From DASQPR01 sp963836775 (GTDB taxonomy: Bacteria; Actinomycetota; Actinomycetes; Mycobacteriales; Micromonosporaceae), in assembly GCA_963836775.1 (NCBI GenBank), contig CAWIKR010000003.1, positions 3,348,001 to 3,412,000 on the forward strand: a stretch of DNA of 64,000 bases. Reading direction: 5' to 3'. Shown here piece after piece: positions 26,101 through 35,177 of the stretch. Every line of letters starts with the position of its first letter. The stretch's first letter is position 1. The notes under the pieces are model-generated. The model was not told the origin of the DNA, ran no database searches, and saw nothing but the letters and a program-made list of their open reading frames with translations. A program made the translations under genes and the position numbers.

Positions 26101-26801
26101 GGCGCCTCCCTAGAGCGGCGCGCTATGAGCTCCTGTTCCTCAAGTATCCCAGATTCGCGACCTAACCGTGGCTCCGCGTGAGATCCGGGGCGCATGCATC
26201 AAATCCGTATTGAACGTCTTCAGCGTGTGACGTGGTCCTTGTTTCATTCCAGCATCTGCGACAGCCAACATCCTCGCTAGGTTGGGATGGGCTGCTCTGG
26301 CGCGGGCTCCTCCGACTCGGCTGATCATGGCACAGCGCACCGTGTTCGCACCGATGCAGCAGGCGCTGCAGCTGCGGCTGGAATCCGAGACCGACTTCGG
26401 CCGGCGCTGCAGCTGACCACGGCCGCCTCAAGCAACAGAGCCGTGCATTTCGAGCTTCTTCGCCTGTCCGCCCTAAGGGCGACAGGCAGGGCGGTGGCAA
26501 CAGGGGTGGGGCATATCGCGCTCGCCGAAGCCATCCGATCCTTTGCTGGGTCCCGACCTTTATGGCGCCCCCCTATGGGTAGCGCAACAGCAGCGCCGCT
26601 TTGGTCAATCAGGGCACGATCCGGCGTTGGCTAGCTACGATCGTTTTGGCAGCATGACCGGGTCCGTGCCACCCGTGCCGCCCACATCTCGGGCGGTGGT
26701 GGTTTACGCGCTGGAAGCAGGCAGCCGTGTGCTCGGTTCTGTGGCTGAGACCGTCAACAACGCACAGGGTCCGGCCCGCTGCCGGATTCGGGAGGCGCAG
26801 C
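26101..26801. other. Gene-free stretch with a hairpin and possible IS6 traces
   Basis: A 24-base hairpin at 26463-26486 (CCTGTC and GCCC paired with GGGC and GACAGG, one bulged base) stands out. At about 26413-26440 a short ADHGRLK-coding string is followed by GCAACAGAGCC, which resembles an IS6 end; this could be chance. No gene was recognised. Confidence 0.45.
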
Positions 26802-27659
26802 ATGGAACCGACATACATGGGAAGCGGCGATCCCGCTCGCCACGCGCACGACTACTTCCCATGGTGGCTCAACAACCTGGCCGAGGACGCCACCGGCGAG
26901 GGCGCGTTCATGCAGGGCACCGCGCAGGGCGCGGAGCAGATCCATGCACTCGTGAGCTACGCCCGCGAGCTGTACCAATACCAGGAGTTCAGCTTCCACG
27001 GCGAGTACGGCGACAACTGGTTCCTCGAGCAATACACCACGCAGGTCCACGACCAGCCCGCCGGGGTTGTCGTCACGGTTACCCGCAACCCCGCCGGCAA
27101 AGCCCAGCACATCGTGGTGAACCACCGGCCTCGCAGCTCGGTGCTGCTCGTCGCCGGCTTGTGTGGCGAGAAGTTCGCCGGCACGCCACTCGGCAAGATC
27201 TTCAATCTGGCGAGCCCGGAAACGGAGTCCGGAGCGGCACACGGCGCGACGTATCTAGGAAGCGGCGATCCCGCTCGCAGGCGCACCGACTACTTCCCAG
27301 CATGGCTGAACAACCTGGCCGACGACGTCACGCTGGAGGCCGCGGCGATAGAAGGCGCCGTGCAGGGCGCGGAGGCGGTCCGTTCCGTCACGGTCGCCGC
27401 CAAGGAACTGTACGAGTTCCAGGACTTCAACTACGCCGGCTCCTACGGTGACAACGGCTTCCTTGAGGACTACACCACGCAGGTCCACGGCGAGCCCACC
27501 GGCGTTGTCGTCACGGTTGCCCGCAACGCCTCCGGTAAGACCCAGCATCTGGTCGTGAACCACCGGCCTCGCAGCTCGATGCTGCTCATCTCCCGCTTGC
27601 TGGGCGAGAAGTTCGCCTCCACGCCCGAGGCCCAGCACTTCCTCGCCAGCGACTCGTGA
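26802..27659 (+). CDS. Tandem-duplicated NTF2/SnoaL-like protein
   Basis: The start at 26802 is set by GGAGG seven bases upstream. The 285-residue product consists of two similar halves, residues 5-138 and 151-285. Each opens with Y-M/L-GSGDPAR, then DYFPxWLNNLA, a helix ending AQGAEQI or VQGAEAV, and strands with GxYGDN and YTTQVH. Each then ends with GVVVTV, VVNHRPRSS and GEKFA. The strand pattern and the NHRP ending resemble NTF2/SnoaL-like domains, so each half is probably one cone-shaped domain. Their repeat period is about 438 bases. No catalytic residue set was identified. The gene stands alone between gene-free stretches. Confidence 0.75.
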   Translation: MEPTYMGSGDPARHAHDYFPWWLNNLAEDATGEGAFMQGTAQGAEQIHALVSYARELYQYQEFSFHGEYGDNWFLEQYTTQVHDQPAGVVVTVTRNPAGKAQHIVVNHRPRSSVLLVAGLCGEKFAGTPLGKIFNLASPETESGAAHGATYLGSGDPARRRTDYFPAWLNNLADDVTLEAAAIEGAVQGAEAVRSVTVAAKELYEFQDFNYAGSYGDNGFLEDYTTQVHGEPTGVVVTVARNASGKTQHLVVNHRPRSSMLLISRLLGEKFASTPEAQHFLASDS

Positions 27660-27853
27660 AACGTCGTCGGACAGGCTGCAGAACAGACCATGCCAACGGC
27701 TTGACAACCTCTGAGTCTTTGCGGGCGGCCCGGTGGTCGTAGCGGCATCAGGGCCACGACGAGACGGGCTTTCCGCGTTTTCCGCATCGGTTCTTCTGCT
27801 TCCACATGGGTAGTCGGACGGAAGTTGGACGGGCCAAGCCGGTGCTTACGCTC

Positions 27854-27893
<40 letters not shown>

Positions 27894-27980
27894 GTCAGGC
27901 CCTGCGTCAATCGAGTGCCGCGTCGCAATTGGCGCTGGAACCGCGACTCGGGGTGAGGTGATCAGCCATCTCCGCCTCAA

Positions 27981-28102
27981 GCGTGATCGCAGGACTCGCA
28001 TTCATGCAGAACCTGCGCCGCGGCCACTACGAAATCGCCACCGAGGCAACGCGCCGGCTTCGAGTCGCCGCCGCCTTCACCGAGCTCGCATCGGCGATCT
28101 GA
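27981..28102 (+). mobile_element. IS6-family remnant E: transposase C-terminus
   Basis: An uninterrupted frame reads VIAGLAFMQNLRRGHYEIAT, then LRVAAAFTELASAI and a stop at 28102. This is the last 40 residues of the IS6-like transposase. No clear terminal repeat follows. Confidence 0.85.
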
Positions 28103-28276
28103 CAGGCACAGTCACCAGGGCTCGCCATGCCCGCCGATCCAACAACGCCGCGGCGCCGGACGAGTCGCGTGGATGTACGGCAATCATGCAAATCTCCCGT
28201 GCGCGCCGGCGCCCGATGACGTTATCCGGCTCTGATGAGCCTTCAGAGCGCCTGGGTTCGACCAGCAAGCTACTCC

Positions 28277-29746
28277 TCAGACTCCGCTGATCACCTCGAT
28301 CCGGCCCTCGGAGGCGGCCTTCTGGAACGCGGTGTAGTCGCGCTCGTTCTGGTCGGCGTAGGCCTCGGCGAATTCGGCGATCGCGTTGTCGAACGTGTCG
28401 CTGCCGCCGAGGTAGGCGCCTATGGCGATGCGGTCACCGGAGCGGGCGTGTGCCCGGGCCAGGGTCCACCCGCACATGCGGCCGTAGACTTGCATTCCCC
28501 GCGGCCGCATCTGCTCGATCGGCACCGAGAATTTCCAGTCCTTCAGTTGGCGCACGTAGAAGTCGCGGTCCTGCCCGTCCGGGGCGGAAACGTGGGTCCA
28601 GCCGAGGAAGATGTCGCTTTCGGCCTGCATGAGGTGTTGTCCGGCGACGACGCGTTCACCCTCGTTGCGGTACTGGCTGCGGCCGCAGTAGTCGGCCAGC
28701 ACGGATGGTTGGGCCTCCTTGGCCTGCAAGAACAGCGGTTCGACGCCGGCGCCGGCGTCCATCAGCACAATCCAGGCGCGGGTGCCGACGCTTCCGACCC
28801 CGACGACCTTTCGGGCCACCTGGTCCAAATTGAACTGCTCGACCAGGTATCGGCGATCGGACTGCAGGCTGCGTCGATACTTGCCCAACACGCTGCGGAT
28901 CAGGGCGTAGCCCTCGTCCGCGGCGACGTCGCTGAAGACGTCCTCAATCGGGACGATCGTCGGCGGGTCGCTGATGATGCGCCGGCGCCCCTCGACGATG
29001 GTGGTGAGTTTGGCCTGTGCCTGCATGCTGTCGTGGGTGCGGGCCTTGGCCAGTTGCGCATCTAGCGCCTTCACCCTCTTCGCTTTGAAGTCTGACCTGA
29101 ATTCGTTGAGGGCTTGCTCGACGTCTAGATGGGCGTACCAGACGTCAAGCAACGGCTGCTGCGCGAATCCGCGCATCGCGGTGCGGTAGGCCTCAGCGAC
29201 CGCGAGGATGGCCTTGCGGCGTGCCTTGGCCGAGAATCCGCTGTCCCGGCCGGCCACCGCGAAACTCGCCGCCAGCCGTTTGACATCCCATTCGAACGGG
29301 CCTGGCAAGGTCTCATCGAAGTCATTGACGTCGAAGACCAGATTCCGCTCCGGTGAGCCGAACGCACCAAAATTGGACAAGTGCGCATCCCCGCACAACT
29401 GCACCCTCAGCCCCGACACGGGAGTAGTCGCCAGATCCGCCGCCATCGGCAACGCCGCACCCCGGTAAAAGGTGAACGGCGACACCAGCATCCGTCCGTG
29501 CCGGATCGGCACCAGCTCCGGTACTCGGGATTCTGCTTGCCCCAACAACAGGCCAATCGGATCGCGGGAGCTGCCTGAATTGAATTCGGCGTTGGACTCC
29601 ACCGGAGTCAACACCCGCGCATCCTTTCCCCGGGCCGCTCGATCGGCGTGACTCACCTGCTCCGCCGCGCCGGTCTGCCGCGCGCGTCCATCCGATGCCC
29701 GAGCACCGGAGCGCTTCGCCGCCACACGATCAACTACTGCCGTCAT
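28277..29746 (-). CDS. DUF2252-family protein (second paralogue, no charged insert)
   Basis: This 489-residue protein shares all conserved blocks with the one at 13420-14961: SPFTFYRGAA, CGDAHLSNFG, FDVNDFDETLPGPFEWDV, ARKVVGVGSVGTRA and CGWTLARAHARSGD. In place of the long Lys/Glu stretch it has only a short helical linker (VEQALNEFRSDFKAKRVKAL). ATG at 29746 is preceded by GGAGGGG. The fold is kinase-like by family, with no proven substrate. It is monocistronic and its stop faces an IS6 fragment. Confidence 0.9.
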   Translation of the reverse strand: MTAVVDRVAAKRSGARASDGRARQTGAAEQVSHADRAARGKDARVLTPVESNAEFNSGSSRDPIGLLLGQAESRVPELVPIRHGRMLVSPFTFYRGAALPMAADLATTPVSGLRVQLCGDAHLSNFGAFGSPERNLVFDVNDFDETLPGPFEWDVKRLAASFAVAGRDSGFSAKARRKAILAVAEAYRTAMRGFAQQPLLDVWYAHLDVEQALNEFRSDFKAKRVKALDAQLAKARTHDSMQAQAKLTTIVEGRRRIISDPPTIVPIEDVFSDVAADEGYALIRSVLGKYRRSLQSDRRYLVEQFNLDQVARKVVGVGSVGTRAWIVLMDAGAGVEPLFLQAKEAQPSVLADYCGRSQYRNEGERVVAGQHLMQAESDIFLGWTHVSAPDGQDRDFYVRQLKDWKFSVPIEQMRPRGMQVYGRMCGWTLARAHARSGDRIAIGAYLGGSDTFDNAIAEFAEAYADQNERDYTAFQKAASEGRIEVISGV

Positions 29747-29823
29747 CGATACCCCTCCGTACATGCGGTGCCGAGCCCTGTTTCGCTCCCGGCCATTTCG
29801 CTGGCCACTGACACATCCATCGG

Positions 29824-30048
29824 CTAACCGGTGCCCGAGCGGCCAGCTGCACCCTTCAGATCGGCGAGTGCCAGCCGCTCAACGAGCATGGGAACGAAGT
29901 CACGGATCGGCGCACCAGCAAACTGTTTCACCGCTCGTTCCACCGCGGCATCAACATCGCCGGCGACGAATCCCTGTCCCATCGTCAGACGCTCACGCAG
30001 CCGATCCAGGGCAGCCGACTCGCGTCCGCCTCCACCGTCCGGCGTCAC
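29824..30048 (-). CDS. Small three-helix-bundle dimerisation-type protein
   Basis: The 74-residue product has helices at about 10-21 and 29-44 and a final one with the pattern PIRDFVPMLVERLALADL. That pattern is found in small actinobacterial proteins annotated as having a three-helix bundle dimerisation domain. GTG at 30048 was chosen because the longer upstream frame is Arg-rich and unlike the family. Function is unknown. It lies just upstream of, and in the same direction as, the DUF2252 gene, with 77 bases between them. Confidence 0.55.
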   Translation of the reverse strand: MTPDGGGGRESAALDRLRERLTMGQGFVAGDVDAAVERAVKQFAGAPIRDFVPMLVERLALADLKGAAGRSGTG

Positions 30049-30495
30049 GGCGATGACCCCATAACGGTCATTTTCCCACTCCGCAGAGGCGCGAGCGGCC
30101 AGATCCCGACAACCGGCGGACCGCCTAGGACATCGAGTCTCGTGCACAGCAGCCGCAATGGCTGCTACCACGGCTGACCGGGATCGTGGACGATCGGCTT
30201 TCTGCAAACACGATCTCCAGCCCGTCATCAGCCCGTCATCACGAATTTCGGCAAATGAGTCCGACGCTGCGGCACAAGACGGGGTTGTCTTGATCGAGAA
30301 TTTGCCGGGCAGCACCCGGCACTACGCCCCCGCCGACGCACGGAACACGACCGGCTGGGTAGAGGTGGCCCGCTACGTGTTCATTCCTACCCGGGACAAG
30401 GCGAAGTGCCGGTACCGCTACACCGGCACCGACCAGCAGCGCGGCCCGGTCGCACCGCTGGACGACCAGCACCCGGACTGGTCCTAGCTACGGGA
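30049..30495. other. Stretch without a confident gene
   Basis: A plus-strand frame ending at 30487 has a protein-like tail (TTGWVEVARYVFIPTRDKAK, then CRYRYTGTDQQRG) but no plausible start or recognised family. It may be the 3' end of a lost gene. Confidence 0.35.
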
Positions 30496-30894
30496 CTAAG
30501 CCGGCACCATGATGGTCTGCCCGATGTGGGCGCGGTCGACCGTCACCACTTTGTCGCCGAATTTGACTACGTACAGTGCCAAGTCGGGCGCGGTCGCTGA
30601 CCACCAGTGGACGCATGAGGTCCCCTGCGAGCCGAACCCGCCATCTAGCGGCGCCGCGACGACGGTCCCGTCCGGCCCGCTGATCGTCAGCGAACCCGGA
30701 TGACCAGCCCACGACTGTTTGCAGAAGTCGGGGTTCGGAGCAATCACTGACCATTCGACTGCGCCGCGCAGTTGAACCTGTGCGCTGGTCGGCTTGGGTG
30801 CAGGCGACTTGGACGTGGTGATCGACAGCCATGCAACGACGCCGACAGCAACGGTTCCGAGGATTGCCCACTCGCGCTTGGTCAGGGGTTGCAA
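30496..30894 (-). CDS. Single-pass membrane protein of unknown function
   Basis: From a TTG at 30894, preceded by AAGGAG, the product has 132 residues. It has a short cytosolic start, one membrane helix at about 9-27 (AILGTVAVGVVAWLSIT) and an external beta-rich domain. The external part holds two cysteines (DFCKQSW and TSCVHWW) that probably pair. A longer frame up to 31005 exists but its first 37 codons look non-coding. No family was recognised. Confidence 0.5.
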   Translation of the reverse strand: MQPLTKREWAILGTVAVGVVAWLSITTSKSPAPKPTSAQVQLRGAVEWSVIAPNPDFCKQSWAGHPGSLTISGPDGTVVAAPLDGGFGSQGTSCVHWWSATAPDLALYVVKFGDKVVTVDRAHIGQTIMVPA

Positions 30895-31248
30895 GCTGCT
30901 CGGACTCCTTCGGTCGCATGTAGACGGAAGCCTAAGCCGCACTGATCTCGTCGCGCAACGGCCGGGCGCCCACCCCGATGATCGCTGATCGGTGGGCTGA
31001 TCCATCTATACGCCAAGATCATTCTTGCGAGTTTTCCGAGGTCAATACCGGGGTTAGTGGGTTCATGGGATGGCACGCCACTCCCGCCGCGGTCGACACC
31101 GCCAGGCCCGGCCCACCCAAGGCGAACTCATCCCCGCCCGCGACTGGAAGCCGCCCCTCGAGGTAGAGCCCGAGCGCTTGCAGCTGACCGCCGCACCCTC
31201 GCCTGCGCCCACCGAGCCCATCGCACCGCCCGCACCGGAGCCCGATTG
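30895..31248. other. Stretch without a confident gene
   Basis: A 59-codon plus-strand frame at 31070-31249 (including ARDWKPPLEVEPERLQLTA) has coding-like composition but no start signal or family. It runs straight into an IS6 C-terminal fragment. Confidence 0.35.
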
Positions 31249-31320
31249 AACTCGCCACCGAAACACCGCGCGGGCTACGGGTCGCAGCTGCGTTCACCGA
31301 ACTCGCCTACGCCATCTGAG
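31249..31320 (+). mobile_element. IS6-family remnant F: extreme transposase C-terminus
   Basis: Only ELATETPRGLRVAAAF and TELAYAI with the stop are left, the last 23 residues of the IS6-like transposase. The region 31321-31477 downstream has no recognisable second end. Confidence 0.75.
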
Positions 31321-31477
31321 ATCTGCACGGGTATGGCATCACGCTGCCCACCGGCCAGGCAACGCGGGAGCGCCCGTTCGCCTACGACGCACTCTTTCCG
31401 CGCAGCCCGGCCGATAGACATAACGCATCGAAGTTTGTTAATCTCGTGGTATCTATCCTTCGAAAGGAGGCCCGGTA

Positions 31478-31798
31478 GTGAAATTATTTGCCAGACTCGC
31501 GGTACCCGCCGGGTTTGCCACCGCCCTGGTGCTGGCGCCTTTCGGCGTACCTGCAGCGCAGGCCGTCGTGGTACCCACACACGCCGTCGTGGTGTGCCAG
31601 ACCGCCAGCTTCTACGACAACTACGACTCCGCCAGCGGGCCGGTCGGCCTCAAGCGAACCCTCCTCGCGGGTAACAAGGTCGGCCACACGCCCGGTGTGC
31701 ATCCCGTTTACAACGGCTGGGCGGCAACCTTCGACTTTGGCCCGAACGACTGGGGCTACATGCGCATCGAATGTATCGGGGGCTACAACTCATGGTGA
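31478..31798 (+). CDS. Small secreted protein (first of a coupled pair)
   Basis: The 106-residue product starts at GTG 31478 behind an excellent AAAGGAGG. A signal peptide is clear (MKLFARLAVPAGFATALVLA, cleavage near AAQA-VV at about 29). The mature 75-odd residues are beta-rich, with cysteines in VVVCQTASFYDNY and RIECIGGYNSW that could form one disulfide. The layout looks like a compact SH3-like or bacteriocin-sized exported domain. Its stop overlaps the start of the next gene, whose product is similar in size, so both are made together. Confidence 0.72.
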   Translation: MKLFARLAVPAGFATALVLAPFGVPAAQAVVVPTHAVVVCQTASFYDNYDSASGPVGLKRTLLAGNKVGHTPGVHPVYNGWAATFDFGPNDWGYMRIECIGGYNSW

Positions 31799-32076
31799 CC
31801 TGGGCGCGCGCTACCTTCGCAGCGGCCACCATCGCAGCGACGCTCGCCGTCACGGCCGCTCCCGCAGCTGCTGCCGACGGCACCGTCGGCACACGGGAAA
31901 CCGTGTGCGCACAGTCGCTGTTCGTGCGGACCGACCCGGGTGGCGCCTGGATGGGCACCCTGTATTCGGGACAGACGTTTCTCGTAGAAGGCCCGCGCAG
32001 TGGCGGCTACATCTATGGCTTCGCCTACGGCTACATCAACCGGCACGGCTGGGTGCAGGACGGTTGGTTCTGTTAG
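31792..32076 (+). CDS. Small secreted SH3-like protein (second of a coupled pair)
   Basis: The ATG at 31792 overlaps the preceding stop by seven bases; another ATG at 31771 is in frame. A signal peptide (FAAATIAATLAVTAAPAAAA) is followed by a mature domain of about 65 residues. Its core, SLFVRTDPGGAWMGTLYSGQ, has the start-of-domain pattern of bacterial SH3 modules. It ends in a Cys (DGWFC) that can pair with the earlier one in TVCAQSL. Cell-wall or surface binding is plausible from the fold alone. Confidence 0.72.
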   Translation: MVTWARATFAAATIAATLAVTAAPAAAADGTVGTRETVCAQSLFVRTDPGGAWMGTLYSGQTFLVEGPRSGGYIYGFAYGYINRHGWVQDGWFC

Positions 32077-32239
32077 ACCCGGCCACATCGACGCCGCAGT
32101 GCCCGAAGATGAGCGCCGGCACGTCGGTGTTCGGTTGACATGTGGTCTGTGAGGATCTTGGTCCTTGCTGAGAGGATGCTCGGTGCCGAAATCGTCTTGC
32201 CTGATCGGTGGGCAGCCTGATGCTGTGTCCGCGCAGGTC

Positions 32240-32467
32240 TCAAATCCCGTGGGCGAGCTCGGCGAACGCGGCGACCCGTAGCGGGCGCGGGGTTCCGGCG
32301 GCGAGTTCGTCGCGACCGCGACTGAGATTCTGCAAGAAGGCCAGGCCGGCGATGATCACCTGGGCGGTGCAGTCTGTGTGTAAGCCGGCGCATGGGTTGC
32401 AGCCGGTACTTAGCCTGCTGCGGTCCGCCTCGATGGGTTGTTCTCGTACTGTTCGACATCGTGCCAC
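32240..32467 (-). mobile_element. IS6-family remnant G: transposase C-terminus
   Basis: The minus strand reads IEADRSRLSTGCNPCAGLHT, then TAQVIIAGLAFLQNLSRG and LRVAAFAELAHGI with a stop. It covers about 75 C-terminal residues with several substitutions and small deletions. The bases to the left (32200-32230) resemble the sub-terminal part of the miniature element but the repeat itself is unclear. Confidence 0.8.
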
Positions 32468-32688
32468 GCGGCTGGAAGCAGCTCGTCGAGCACTCTTGGG
32501 TAGACCGGCGCCTTGTCGGTGACCACCTCAGACGGCCGTCGCCGCCGACATCGTGGGCCGCTGGCAGGGCTCGCGCCGCCCTCGCGGGAATCGCCGGCGG
32601 CCGAGTGTCATTCGTCAGGTTGCTTGAGTACGTGACCCCGATGGCGTAACCCGCGAGACTTCGGCCACGGCGCAGTGGTCGCTATTTA

Positions 32689-32712
32689 ATGTACGCGTTA
32701 GGCGTATATAGT
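32689..32712 (+). promoter_or_regulatory. Promoter and palindromic operator of the PadR gene; leaderless start
   Basis: ATGTACGC (32689-32696) and GCGTATAT (32702-32709) form an inverted repeat with one mismatch and a five-base spacer. The right arm overlaps a TATAGT -10 box (32707-32712), which lies six bases before the ATG at 32719, the geometry of a leaderless actinobacterial transcript. No Shine-Dalgarno is present. The palindrome is of the kind PadR dimers bind, so autoregulation is likely. Confidence 0.65.
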
Positions 32713-32718
32713 TGCCGC

Positions 32719-33066
32719 ATGGCCGAGTCCGGGATGCGTGAGCCCAACTTCCTGGTGCTCACCGCACTCGCCGAGAAGTCGAGACACGGCTACGCCATCA
32801 TTCGCGACGTCGAGGAGCTGTCCGACGGCCGGATCAAGCTGCACACCGGATCGCTCTACGCGATGCTGGATCGTTTGCGCGAGGCCGGCCTTATCGAGAT
32901 CGACCGCGAGGAAGTCGTCGAATCCCGGTTGCGACGCTATTACCGGCTGACCAACGACGGCATTGCCCGGCTGGTCCGGGAGACCGCATATCTGCAGCGG
33001 GCGGCCGCGGCGGCGACTGCCCGCCTGAAAGCCGGCCGCCGCCTGGCCTCCGAGGGGAATAGGTGA
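32719..33066 (+). CDS. PadR-family transcriptional regulator
   Basis: The 115-residue protein is a PadR winged helix: FLVLTALAEKSRHGYAIIRD at the start, then LHTGSLYAMLDRLREAGLIE and the wing, ending RRYYRLTNDG. A C-terminal dimerisation helix follows (QRAAAAATARLK). It is a standard small PadR, which represses by binding a palindrome as a dimer. Its stop overlaps the next start (GTGA), a usual pairing of PadR genes with a membrane protein whose expression they control. Confidence 0.88.
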   Translation: MAESGMREPNFLVLTALAEKSRHGYAIIRDVEELSDGRIKLHTGSLYAMLDRLREAGLIEIDREEVVESRLRRYYRLTNDGIARLVRETAYLQRAAAAATARLKAGRRLASEGNR

Positions 33067-34231
33067 CGCTGGAACAGCGGTACCGCAGGTTGCTTGCGCT
33101 CTACCAGAGCCGTTCCGGCGGGAGTATGGCGAGGAGATGATCACCACTCTGCTCGCCGCAGCTCGCAACGGCCAGAATCGTCCCTCGGCGCGGGACACCC
33201 TGAGCATGGCCGGTGGTGCCGCTGTGCAGCACGTGCGGCGCTGGCCGTACGCCTTCGCATCATCGAGCTGGCGCGCCGCGCTCGCCGGCGCCGGGGTGTT
33301 CCTCGCAATCGTGCTCGCCGGGGCGTACGCGCATCCCGTCGTGGTGGCCATCGGATGGCACCGTCGGGCGACCGGGGCAGGCGTCCGCCCAGCGAACTGG
33401 CTCGATCCGATCTCACGGCTCGGTATCGGCTCGCTTGTTCCGGCGATCGGGTGGCTGATGATCGCGATCGTCTCGATCGCGGGCTGGCGTGCGGCCGCGG
33501 CATTCGGCGCCTGGCTCGGCGTTATCGGGCAGGCGCTGCTTGCCGGCTTGACCGGGCAGCCGGCGATCGTCGTTAACACATGGTGGCGATTGGTACTGGC
33601 GCTGACCGTCGCGGCCGCGTTATCCCCGAGTCTGCGGCGACCGGCCGCCGGGCGGACGCCGGACGCGGCCGCGATCGCCCGGGCGGTCTGGCCGGCCGCG
33701 GTCGGTGCGCTGGCGTTCGCCCTGGGCGGTGCCGTCGATGTCGCCGCCGCTCGCATCGACCTGAGCCCGGATGGCGGATCGCTCGGCTTGTTCGGCGGCA
33801 ACTACGGCATTCCGTTCGTGGCCGGCACGATCGGCTCGATGGTCGGTGTGCCGGGTGCGCTCGGTGCGGCCGCATTCGCTCTTGGCGTGCTTATCACGGT
33901 GTTGCGGTTCCGGCCCGGGGTGCGTTTGCGCGTCCTGGTGGTGGCGTTGCCGACGGTCGTGACCGCCTATCTGGTGCACGAGGGATTCCGCAGCTACCTG
34001 ACGTCCAGCGATCGGTTCGCGTCGCCGATCCCGCTAGCCCCCGCGCAGTGGCTCGCGTTGTTCCTGGCGCCCGCCGCCACGTTCGGCATCGGCGTAGCGT
34101 GGGTCAACCGCGGAGCTCAGATGCGCCGCGATGCGCAACTGGGCCGGGCGATACGGGCAGCCGGCGACCCGACCCGCTGCGCGCCGGCGGCAGACGCGCC
34201 ACGATCGATGGGTGACCCGGCCGCAGAGTGA
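33063..34231 (+). CDS. PadR-associated multi-helix membrane protein with a single-base frameshift near its start
   Basis: The coding begins at GTG 33063 (TLEQRYRRLLALY). At about 33105 the frame breaks; adding one C would give YPEPFRREYGEEMIT, the conserved opening of this PadR-linked family, and join it to the long frame from 33137. The downstream 365 residues hold six to eight hydrophobic helices (for example AALAGAGVFLAIVLAGAY and LGVIGQALLAGLTG) and a short cytosolic tail. Function is unknown; the family may be a transport or envelope component repressed by PadR. If the shift is real, translation could still start at the ATG at 33137, losing 25 residues. Confidence 0.75.
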
Positions 34232-34355
34232 CGGCTTCTCTATCGACCAGACCCGCTCAGCGCCTCGCACGCGCGGTGCACGCCCCGCCGGCCTGGACGT
34301 CCCGCGCCGAGATCACCGTGCGTTCGCAGTCGTGGCGGGCATCGCCGGTGGTTGG

Positions 34356-35177
34356 TCAGACCGCAACCGGTGGCATCACGGCGTGGCGCTCGGCCCAGTC
34401 GAGCGCATAGTCGGCGATCTCCTCCCAGCCCGGCTGCGCCGGCAGCAAGTGCGCGTAGCCTGGGTATTCCTTTACTTCGGTGACCGTGGCTTTCGACTTG
34501 TAGTGCTTCAGGTTGGACTGCTGCACCGCCGGCGGCATCAGATGGTCTTCGCCACCGGAGATGAACAGCAGCGGGGCTCGCTTGTCGTTGTGGTAGTCGA
34601 CCCAGATCTCCTGATGGCCCGGCTCGACGTTGGCCAACACACTGTCGATCAAGATCCGGCCGGACGCGGGGATGTGGTAGCGGTTGTAGAGCCTCTGCGA
34701 CTCGTCGTCGCTGAACGTGTTGGTGAACACGTAATGCCACTGGTCCAAGTCGTATCCGACCGCCCGATGGTGGTTGGCGGGGTTCTTGATCACCGGGAAA
34801 AACGACTTAAGCTGGCTGTACGGAGCTTTCAGTACGCCTTCCGTTGGCGCCGAGTTGATGGCCACGCCGGCCGCGCCGTAGCCGTGGTCGAGCAGGACCT
34901 GCGTGAACGCGCCGCCCGCCGAGTGGCCCATGATGATCGGCGGCAGTTCCAGGCCCGCGATTACTTCTTCGAAGTGGGCGATGATCTGCGGCACGGTCAC
35001 GTTGACGATTGGTGCCGGGTCCGCGCGCAGTGCTTCCACTTCGACTTCAAAGCCGGGATAGGCGGGCGCTATGACTTGGTAGCCCTTCGCTTCGTATCGC
35101 GATTTCCATTGCTCCCAGCTACGCGGAGTTACCCAGAAACCGTGTACCAGCACGATGGTGTCCGGTTTCGTAGCCAT
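34356..35177 (-). CDS. Alpha/beta hydrolase
   Basis: This 273-residue enzyme opens with VLVHGFWVTPRSWEQW (oxyanion-loop HG). The nucleophile elbow is GHSAGG with Ser86. A helical cap of about 70 residues follows, then the acid region ISGGEDHLMPP and the catalytic His in YPGYAHLLPA. GGGAGG lies shortly before the ATG. It resembles the esterase/lipase-like and epoxide-hydrolase-like alpha/beta hydrolases of actinobacteria, but the nucleophile Ser rules out an epoxide hydrolase mechanism. Two true epoxide hydrolase genes follow on the same strand upstream, so the group may serve one degradation pathway. Confidence 0.87.
   Translation of the reverse strand: MATKPDTIVLVHGFWVTPRSWEQWKSRYEAKGYQVIAPAYPGFEVEVEALRADPAPIVNVTVPQIIAHFEEVIAGLELPPIIMGHSAGGAFTQVLLDHGYGAAGVAINSAPTEGVLKAPYSQLKSFFPVIKNPANHHRAVGYDLDQWHYVFTNTFSDDESQRLYNRYHIPASGRILIDSVLANVEPGHQEIWVDYHNDKRAPLLFISGGEDHLMPPAVQQSNLKHYKSKATVTEVKEYPGYAHLLPAQPGWEEIADYALDWAERHAVMPPVAV

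Noticed and set aside
26410..26445. Possible further IS6 fragment (ADHGRLK followed by an end-like GCAACAGAGCC)
   Set aside because: Only seven residues match and no adjoining transposase segment is readable; chance cannot be excluded.
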